A stretch of 64,000 bases of DNA from Paenibacillus ginsengarvi (GTDB taxonomy: Bacteria > Bacillota > Bacilli > Paenibacillales > NBRC-103111). Made by a program: the position numbers and the translations under genes. Location of the stretch: the NCBI RefSeq assembly GCF_003626695.1, contig NZ_RBAH01000023.1, positions 1-64,000 of the forward strand, read 5' to 3'. Each line of letters starts with the position of its first letter. Position 1 is the first letter of the stretch. Below, piece by piece: positions 58,155-64,000 of this stretch. Under the pieces are notes generated by a model. The model was not told where the DNA came from. It made no database searches and worked only from the letters and a program-made list of their open reading frames with translations.

Positions 58155-59327
58155 CTACGAAACATTGACAACGATGTTCGCCACGTTGCCGCGTGTCACT
58201 TCGTTGTATGCAATAGCGATATCAATCGTGCCCAGGGGTTGACCATGCCGTGCCGCGGTGACGCCGGTAATCGAAAAAGTCGGCTTATTGGGTACGCTGT
58301 TGGCCGACAGAGCTGCCCCCCAAAGACTCGAGAGAGTGAGGCTGTCGCCTATCGTCAGGCTATTAATGAAAGCGACGATTGCGCTTTTGATGTCGGTTGT
58401 CGTCTGCGTCGTGTAGCCGGAAAGCTGCTTCAGATTGATCGTTACATCAATATCAACGTAGGCCGGCCGGGAGAAGCGGATCACCGCGGCAACCCCGTAC
58501 AGGTCCGTGATCTGCACGGGTACATTCCCGTTTGTATAGCAACCCAGTCCTTTTTTGTTGTAAATGGCCTGGGCGATGGCATCGTCGCTCCCGCCCTCAA
58601 CGACTGCAGATATAGAGTGAGGCGGCAATCCATTTGCATCGGTCACATTCTTGTCGTTTTCGTAGACCACGGACCGCTGAACACCGCTAACGGCTGCAAT
58701 CGCTCCTTTGACACCCTCCAGCACCGTCTGACTGGACTGCGCGGTAGAAATCGCTTGCCTTGACCGCAGCTGCGCGTCGGTCTCCGCGTATGCCCCCGTT
58801 ACTGCCGTCCCAGGATTGGTCACCGCCGTCCAGCCAAATGTCGGAGTAGTGATTTTGTTAATCTCGCCAACATTTGCTGTTATCGGCCCCGGCGACTTAC
58901 ACGTAGCGAGCGCCGTCGCTTGCCCGCTGCTGCCGATCGATATTGGGGTCGTCAATGTCCACTCGTAGCCGTTAATATCCGCGACCACGCCGCCCGTAAT
59001 AATCGTGCCCACCGATCCCGTCAGCGTTACGTAGCATGTCGAGTAGGCGGCGGGCAGGCGCTTAATGCCGTTAATTTTGACAATGATGTCCAAGGCGCTC
59101 CCAATGGCGGTAGACGGGCCGCGCGCGTTATAAACGGCCTGACTCGTTAAAAATGAGTCGTATACGATGTTTGCCACGACGGATATCCATTGATAATCCT
59201 GGCTGTCGCTCTCGAGATAGATGTCTTGCCCGAAGATCGATCGGGCATCGGAGAGTAACTGATCTCGCACATCGGTATACGATGGGATGTGCAGGCCGCT
59301 GGCGTCTATATATGGAGCAAAATACAT
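58155..59327 (-). CDS. Baseplate J/gp47 family protein
   Basis: 390 residues of the phage P2 gpJ/Mu gp47/PBSX XkdT type, a wedge component of the baseplate. Signature parts are SALDIIVKINGIKRLPAAYS, GGVVADINGYEWTLTTPISI, GPITANVGEINKI and ETDAQLRSRQ. Full family length. ATG at 59327 follows AGAGGTGATT and overlaps the stop of the gp25-like gene (TGATG). Confidence 0.93.
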   Translation of the reverse strand: MYFAPYIDASGLHIPSYTDVRDQLLSDARSIFGQDIYLESDSQDYQWISVVANIVYDSFLTSQAVYNARGPSTAIGSALDIIVKINGIKRLPAAYSTCYVTLTGSVGTIITGGVVADINGYEWTLTTPISIGSSGQATALATCKSPGPITANVGEINKITTPTFGWTAVTNPGTAVTGAYAETDAQLRSRQAISTAQSSQTVLEGVKGAIAAVSGVQRSVVYENDKNVTDANGLPPHSISAVVEGGSDDAIAQAIYNKKGLGCYTNGNVPVQITDLYGVAAVIRFSRPAYVDIDVTINLKQLSGYTTQTTTDIKSAIVAFINSLTIGDSLTLSSLWGAALSANSVPNKPTFSITGVTAARHGQPLGTIDIAIAYNEVTRGNVANIVVNVS

Positions 59328-59701
59328 CAGATAATCACCTCTTGTGGAATCACCTTCTCTTGCAGCGATAAAGCTCCGTAAACCGTGTCGACCTCGCATG
59401 CAAACTGATAAGCCCTGTTTTTGTACGAGCTTTGCAAATTTTTAATACGGATCACGCCTGTTGTTTGCAACATAACGTCCTGAACCAACAGGTCAGCTGC
59501 CCGCACGCTATCCGGCACTCCTGGCTGTCCGAGAATGCGCTGAAAGAGAGGCAAACCCTTTTCCGTGTCCTCCCACCACTCCCCTTGCAATAACAGCAGA
59601 TTGGTCCGGATCGCCTGAGCGACGGCGTCGATGTCCGACACAAAATTTTGCTCGCGGCGCCCAAAAGTATAATCGCCATTGGTCAATTTCCGGTACCGCA
59701 T
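59327..59701 (-). CDS. gp25/DUF2634-like baseplate wedge protein
   Basis: 124 residues. FVSDIDAVAQAIRTNLLLLQ and EWWEDTEKGLPLFQRILG, followed by a paired beta hairpin region, place it in the gp25/gpW-lysozyme-like wedge group (DUF2634). It joins gpJ in the wedge. ATG follows AAGGAGGATGG. Stop overlaps the gpJ start. Confidence 0.85.
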   Translation of the reverse strand: MRYRKLTNGDYTFGRREQNFVSDIDAVAQAIRTNLLLLQGEWWEDTEKGLPLFQRILGQPGVPDSVRAADLLVQDVMLQTTGVIRIKNLQSSYKNRAYQFACEVDTVYGALSLQEKVIPQEVII

Positions 59702-59717
59702 GCGACGCCATCCTCCT

Positions 59718-60275
59718 TCATGGATTAATCACTTGCCCATTGATGCGTACAGTCGGAGCGTTGATATCGATCGCCACCGGGCCTAAGCTAATGGATACAC
59801 TCCCGTCCTCGCTACGCAATTGAGCCGCCGTTGTCGAGTAATTCGCAACGACTCTCGGCTGACTCCATGCTCCCATGATCGCTAATCCGTCGGACAAGTC
59901 ATGCCGGCGCCGCTCGATCTGGTTTTGCACTCCGCCGCTGGAAAACCATGCGTCAATGCACATATCCGCAAATACGACGAGGCACTCATCACCCGGACGT
60001 ACCGGCATGGTCAGCACAAATCCGCCGGCGCGCGGCAGAACAACAGGAACATCGAGCAGCAGGGGGATGTCCACCCAATGCTGCTGCAGCTCGCCGTCGA
60101 TGATGCGCTCACGGATCGCGACCTGAACACTCGCCGTTTGTGATAAAGGATTAAAGTCATGAATAATGCCCGGGACAGCCACGCGCATGCCCGATGCGAA
60201 GCTGTTCAGCATCCGCTGGTACATCTCATCCGACGTGCTTGAGTCGGCCAGACGCTGACTAATCGGTATCGCCAC
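59718..60275 (-). CDS. Gp138-family membrane-puncturing spike protein
   Basis: 185 residues. An N-terminal OB-like domain (MRVAVPGIIHDFNPLSQTAS, VQVAIRERIIDGELQQHWVD, FVLTMPVRPGDECLVVFAD) is followed by a short beta-helix-like C-terminus (VSISLGPVAIDINAPTVRIN). This is the gp138/gpV spike that tips the tail tube. Between the hub gene and the wedge gene, the normal position. Confidence 0.88.
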   Translation of the reverse strand: MAIPISQRLADSSTSDEMYQRMLNSFASGMRVAVPGIIHDFNPLSQTASVQVAIRERIIDGELQQHWVDIPLLLDVPVVLPRAGGFVLTMPVRPGDECLVVFADMCIDAWFSSGGVQNQIERRRHDLSDGLAIMGAWSQPRVVANYSTTAAQLRSEDGSVSISLGPVAIDINAPTVRINGQVINP

Positions 60276-60287
60276 TGGCGCCCCTCC

Positions 60288-61745
60288 TCAATATGGGTTT
60301 TGTCCGGCAGAGGTCATCATGCTTGGTATAATGCCGGCTTGTGTCACGGCCTCGCACTCGCAGTACCAGTTGTCGCCGCGCGTATCGCCACTGTACGTTA
60401 CCTTGATGACTCGGTATATGCCCGATTCGTCCAACGCGCGGAAGGGCTGCCCGGTCTGCACCGCCTGCGCTCGAATCAGGCTGTTGTCGATACGTACGAG
60501 AGTGTTAATCTTGATGCGCGGATTGATCAGACATTTAAACGTCAGGCCCTGATCGTTTTGCGCCGGGTTACCGATGAGCCCCGATTCCGGCGACAGTTCC
60601 GTGATCTCGCCTTCCGGCAGGTCGGTCATTCGGACGATGTTAACTTTCCCGTCCTCGACGTAAAATGACGCTTCCTGCGACTGCGCGAGCTGCCGAAGGT
60701 AATCTTTTGCCAAACCAAATATGACCTTTCCTCGGGACAACTCCTGTGAGGTAAACCCCTCCGAGATGCTGCCGAGTTGGGCCGGTATTTTAGCCTGATT
60801 GACGACATTATCGACGATCTGCCGGGCCGATTGGCCTTTAAGGACGGAAAAACCGACAAAACCCTGATTCAAAAAACGGTCCCCGTCCATACTGAACAAC
60901 GTAAGACGGTAAGTGACGCCATCCTCTTTATCTCGGACCGCGAGGACGACATCGCCGTCAAAGATAAGTCCGTACTGATCGCCCTCATAGCCGGCTTCCA
61001 CAACGATCCGGTTGCCCTCCTGTATAATCGAGTTTTCGGTGTCGGGCGCCAGATTGTACAGGACGATCTCCGAAAAATTTGGCTGCTGAAGGATTGTCTT
61101 CTGGATCTGGAATGTGCAGCGCAGCTGTGATACATCCAGTGCAACCCCGTCAGGCCTGCTGACGATGATCCGATATCGCCGTCCATAGAGGACATCGCCC
61201 CTCTGTTGCGAGCCTTCGACAACTCCGTAGTTGGTTGTGGGTATATTTACATTCGCATATTGCGCATTCCATGCAGCGGTTGTCGTGTCTAACCCCGGAG
61301 TCGTTACCGTAGGCGGTAAACTTGTTGCCTCTACGGATTTACCCGCATACTTAAGCCAAATGTTATATCGCCTTTGATAATCGCTGTCTGGTATAGCCGG
61401 ACCGACATACTGGAGCGAAAATTGCCGGAAATCCTGATTCGCGGACCGCCAAACCTTTTTGATGACGAATACGGCGACCGCCATCGAAAATCCGTCATTT
61501 CCTAGCACCAGCTGCTGCTTTCCCTCCAGTGTCGCCGGGACATCGACGCGAAACTTTTGCGCAGCGTATGCAAAAGCGTCAGCGTGCCATCTTGGCCATA
61601 CTTGGCCGTACCCCATTGCGTTGCCGTTGTCGCCCAGAATATTGCGGCCGCTCGTTTCCGCATCGATTGTTGCCATCGCGATCCTGATATCTGCCCCTTG
61701 ACTACGTGCCTCTGTAGTCGCCAGCGCTTGCCAATTGCTAGACAT
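60288..61745 (-). CDS. Tail hub protein with N-terminal lysozyme-like domain
   Basis: 485 residues. The first about 140 (ATIDAETSGRNILGDNGNAM then GYGQVWPRWH) look like an SLT-type muramidase with catalytic Glu in DAETSG. A linker of about 40 follows. Residues about 190-485 are a gp27/XkdQ-like hub (YRIIVSRPDGVALDVSQLRC; YNLAPDTENSIIQEGNRI; FKCLINPRIKINTLVRI). Fusion of a wall-cutting domain to the hub allows penetration. ATG 8 bases after the plug gene's stop. Confidence 0.85.
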   Translation of the reverse strand: MSSNWQALATTEARSQGADIRIAMATIDAETSGRNILGDNGNAMGYGQVWPRWHADAFAYAAQKFRVDVPATLEGKQQLVLGNDGFSMAVAVFVIKKVWRSANQDFRQFSLQYVGPAIPDSDYQRRYNIWLKYAGKSVEATSLPPTVTTPGLDTTTAAWNAQYANVNIPTTNYGVVEGSQQRGDVLYGRRYRIIVSRPDGVALDVSQLRCTFQIQKTILQQPNFSEIVLYNLAPDTENSIIQEGNRIVVEAGYEGDQYGLIFDGDVVLAVRDKEDGVTYRLTLFSMDGDRFLNQGFVGFSVLKGQSARQIVDNVVNQAKIPAQLGSISEGFTSQELSRGKVIFGLAKDYLRQLAQSQEASFYVEDGKVNIVRMTDLPEGEITELSPESGLIGNPAQNDQGLTFKCLINPRIKINTLVRIDNSLIRAQAVQTGQPFRALDESGIYRVIKVTYSGDTRGDNWYCECEAVTQAGIIPSMMTSAGQNPY

Positions 61746-61752
61746 TACTCCA

Positions 61753-62097
61753 TCACCTCACTGTATCGGTCCAGACGAGGACGAAGTCCGTCCCAAGGTT
61801 ATCTATCGTCGGGATACCCTCGACAGTGACACTCACGGGCACAACGGCCGCGCTGCCGATGCCAAGATACGTGTACTGTCCGAGGATATCCGCTGCGGGA
61901 TACTTCCCCGTCACAAGCGGCACAGCATCGATCAGTAGCTGTTTGGATCGGGTATCCGTGACCGATATGAACCAATATTGCCCCTGGCCGTTCCATGTAA
62001 AGGTAAATCCCAACGTGATATTTCTGTCATCTACCGGCAGAGTACACATGAAGATTTGATTTTTGCCAGGTATGATTGGAATTATTTTGGTTGCCAA
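61753..62097 (-). CDS. Baseplate plug family protein (DUF6983)
   Basis: 114 residues, all-beta: IIPIIPGKNQIFMCTLPVDD, GFTFTWNGQGQYWFISVTDT and LGTDFVLVWTDT. This matches the small plug protein between the Dit-like protein and the hub. Function in these tails is to close the tube entry, by family. Confidence 0.85.
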   Translation of the reverse strand: MATKIIPIIPGKNQIFMCTLPVDDRNITLGFTFTWNGQGQYWFISVTDTRSKQLLIDAVPLVTGKYPAADILGQYTYLGIGSAAVVPVSVTVEGIPTIDNLGTDFVLVWTDTVR

Positions 62098-62111
62098 TGA
62101 TGTCGCCCCTC

Positions 62112-62666
62112 CTAACGTCCAAACATTTCCTTCAGTATGGTTTGATTTGGCGTTGTAGGCTCAGGCGATCCGCGCTGTGATGTGTCCGTAACGATCGGCC
62201 GCGCACTTATCTTTACAGTTGTTACTTGAGCAACGATAAGTTCTCGGAAAGTGACAGTGCATTGGAGTCCGTTTAGCGTCTTGTAATCGTCCGGAGCGGT
62301 AAGGACCTCCACCAGCATGTTTGGATATAACCCTAGCCTGGTATGCACCTGTATAGGCACCCGTAGGCGCTGCAACTCCTTAAGTACGTTAAAAGCCTGT
62401 ACTGATCGGGAGTACGTCCCCCCAAACTGTCCAGGCACCATGCTCGTATTCACATTGCTCATCGCCACGTCCATAGAGAGCTCGCGCGGCTGCAAAAAGG
62501 CGTGATCAGATACGGCCGCGCCGGTTTGTACCGGGTGCTCCGTAATCGTCAGACGGCTGGTGTGGTCCATCCGGATGTAGGCATCAAAAAACCATCCACC
62601 AATATTGGTTTTTGTATAAACCAGTTGGCTGATATCAGGATCATTGAGATCGAGAATCGGGTCCAT
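62112..62666 (-). CDS. Dit-like / DUF6046 baseplate protein
   Basis: 184 residues. LTITEHPVQTGAAVSDHAFL followed by QPRELSMDVAMSNV is the N-terminal Dit-like phage-tail domain; FNVLKELQRLRVPIQVHTRL is the family continuation. It likely connects tail tube to hub. The C-terminal tail (SPEPTTPNQTILKEMF) is flexible. The ATG touches the tape-measure stop, so it is probably coupled. Confidence 0.85.
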   Translation of the reverse strand: MDPILDLNDPDISQLVYTKTNIGGWFFDAYIRMDHTSRLTITEHPVQTGAAVSDHAFLQPRELSMDVAMSNVNTSMVPGQFGGTYSRSVQAFNVLKELQRLRVPIQVHTRLGLYPNMLVEVLTAPDDYKTLNGLQCTVTFRELIVAQVTTVKISARPIVTDTSQRGSPEPTTPNQTILKEMFGR

Positions 62667-64000
62667 TTACTGGATCACCCCACTCCTATTCCGACTGTTA
62701 TACAGTGCGTTGAATTTACTATCTACCGCCTCCGCAGTGGCTTTTGGATCAGTCCCGTAAAAGTGATTGGTCTGATTGAGTTCAACGTTCTGTGTTGTCG
62801 TGTTTTGCGTTGTTGGGTTTACGTAAGATGGAGTACCGAACAGCCTTCCTGCGGTGATTTTACCGTAATCTGCGAAAGTTGTATCACCAGTGAAGTACCC
62901 CGTAAACATGCTTTTAAATGCAGTGCCTAACTTTCCCCAGACACTCTTTCCCTGGTTCTTTGGCTCAAGCCTTTCCGCCGCATCTTTCCCTTCTGCCTGA
63001 AGCTTCTCTCCCAAAGTTCCTCCAAACATGGCCGATATGTGGTCAATGTATCCTGAAATCGCCTCCAGTAAGTCAGATATCACTCGTAAGGAGACGATGA
63101 TCACATCTTGAAGGAAGGTGCCGATCCCCCCTAAAATAGTTCTTACAGACTCCAGTTCCAATGCGTTCTTAATAAACCCTGTCATATTTTTGTCCAATTC
63201 GGAGACCGACGTTATAACGTCGGTTACGCTTTTTCGCAAGCCCTCAATGACGCCTTTGTCTTCCATTTTGTCGTAGAGTTCATTTAGCCAACGTTTCGTA
63301 CCACTGAACGCCTCTGATAATATGTCGCCAACATTAGACATTGTTTCCTTATAGTTATCAATAGCCCCTTTGTCGACTAAATCCTTATAGAACTGCTTTA
63401 CGCCCTCTTTTGCTTTATCGATCCCTACCGATAGTCCTTCCATTGCTCCCTTGAAGCGCTCCTTGATCGATTCGGTTATACCTTCACCGTTGAGCATTTG
63501 GAAGAAATCAATGAGTTTTTGCCACACTGGGCCGAGTGCGGCATCTTTACCATCGATGTACCCATAAAAATCATCAAGCAACAGCAGCACTCCAATAAGT
63601 GCTGCTACGAAAATCCCTATTGGTCCGGTCGAAAGAATGACAGCAAGCCCAGCCACAGCCGCTCCAATGATCTTTACGTTATCCGGTATCGCTTTCCCCA
63701 ATTGAGCAAATAGCCGGATCACGTCTTTGATTGTGCGAAATGCCGCAACCCCCATCCGACTGAACCAACTCATAACCTGAGCAATGACCTTTGTCCATGA
63801 TGGCATTTCTTTAAAAATTACGTCGTTCATCTCAGATAAGGTCGCCTTAATGCTTCGGATCGGAGTCTCCATGTACTTGATGAAATAGTATCCGATCCAT
63901 TGTAGGGCATAAGTGGCGCCGAGTTTCATCCGCGCAAACTCGAACTGGACCGATCGGATGAGCTTCATCTGCTCTCCAAACTCTTCAGGCACTTGCAAGC
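62667..64000 (-). CDS. Phage tape measure protein, C-terminal part (cut by window edge)
   Basis: The frame is open at the right edge, and the start is outside. At least 444 codons are present. Helical and membrane-prone segments (IIGAAVAGLAVILSTGPIGI, FVAALIGVLLLLDDFYGYID) and a repeated helical region are typical of tape measures, which set tail length and enter the host membrane. The C-terminus has NPTTQNTTTQNVELNQTNHF and ends NRSGVIQ. All later genes follow its order. Confidence 0.88.
   Translation of the reverse strand, partial: LQVPEEFGEQMKLIRSVQFEFARMKLGATYALQWIGYYFIKYMETPIRSIKATLSEMNDVIFKEMPSWTKVIAQVMSWFSRMGVAAFRTIKDVIRLFAQLGKAIPDNVKIIGAAVAGLAVILSTGPIGIFVAALIGVLLLLDDFYGYIDGKDAALGPVWQKLIDFFQMLNGEGITESIKERFKGAMEGLSVGIDKAKEGVKQFYKDLVDKGAIDNYKETMSNVGDILSEAFSGTKRWLNELYDKMEDKGVIEGLRKSVTDVITSVSELDKNMTGFIKNALELESVRTILGGIGTFLQDVIIVSLRVISDLLEAISGYIDHISAMFGGTLGEKLQAEGKDAAERLEPKNQGKSVWGKLGTAFKSMFTGYFTGDTTFADYGKITAGRLFGTPSYVNPTTQNTTTQNVELNQTNHFYGTDPKATAEAVDSKFNALYNSRNRSGVIQ

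Overview
The window looks like a chromosome segment of a Paenibacillaceae-type endospore former. The evidence is a complete ger germinant-receptor operon, two YjcZ-type tiny sporulation membrane proteins, a YdjO-type cold-inducible protein, orphan family-1 sugar-binding lipoproteins beside an AraC regulator, meso-diaminopimelate dehydrogenase, and a YhgE/Pip protein with its TetR repressor. Most starts follow a strong AGGAGG-like ribosome site, and TTG and GTG starts are common. No rRNA, complete tRNA, CRISPR array, integrase or intact insertion sequence was seen.

Layout. 0.2-4.0 kb: gerABC operon (minus). 4.1-6.3 kb: OmpR-type two-component system. 6.5-15.1 kb: acetyltransferase, large glycosidase-like protein, orphan amino-acid-binding lipoprotein, YhgE/TetR, and an mhqO-mhqD quinone-resistance pair with an MhqR-like operator. 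15.3-25.9 kb: mixed core and metabolic genes, including a YdjC deacetylase, a sulfatase broken by one in-frame TGA, a NaChBac-like ion channel, ddh, L25 with a coupled leader ORF, and a TraB/GumN protein. 26-32.8 kb: carbohydrate-related cluster (beta-propeller, AraC regulator, solute-binding lipoprotein, SGNH esterase), then a frameshifted Crp/Fnr gene and an AhpD-like protein.

32.9-51.6 kb is accessory DNA. It starts with a fragment resembling the 3' half of tmRNA (ssrA). Three short copies of a TGGAGGCGA core, each beside a terminator hairpin, divide the next 7 kb into modules: an AbrB-Doc toxin-antitoxin pair, a tandem pair of BaiN-type flavoproteins, and an AT-rich operon of a HEPN-like protein plus a dual-ATPase protein that is a good candidate immune system. 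SPbeta-like genes follow: a LexA-controlled Y-family polymerase, HicAB, zinc-ribbon proteins, an ATP-dependent DNA ligase and a relic of a second ligase copy. A c-di-GMP-I riboswitch stands before a receiver protein whose phospho-acceptor Asp is Glu. Next come a membrane-anchored Mrr-type nuclease and an AT-rich three-gene operon of unknown function.

51.6 kb to the right edge is the late end of a contractile-tail prophage or phage-tail-like particle, all on the minus strand. In transcription order: tape measure (cut by the edge), Dit-like protein, baseplate plug, lysozyme-hub fusion, gp138 spike, gp25-like wedge, gpJ, a very large DUF2612 fusion, tail fibre, two small proteins, holin and a DUF1906 endolysin. 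The two AT-rich operons have the genomic position typical of defence or lysogenic-conversion cargo. That role is inference; neither has a function that can be read from its sequence.
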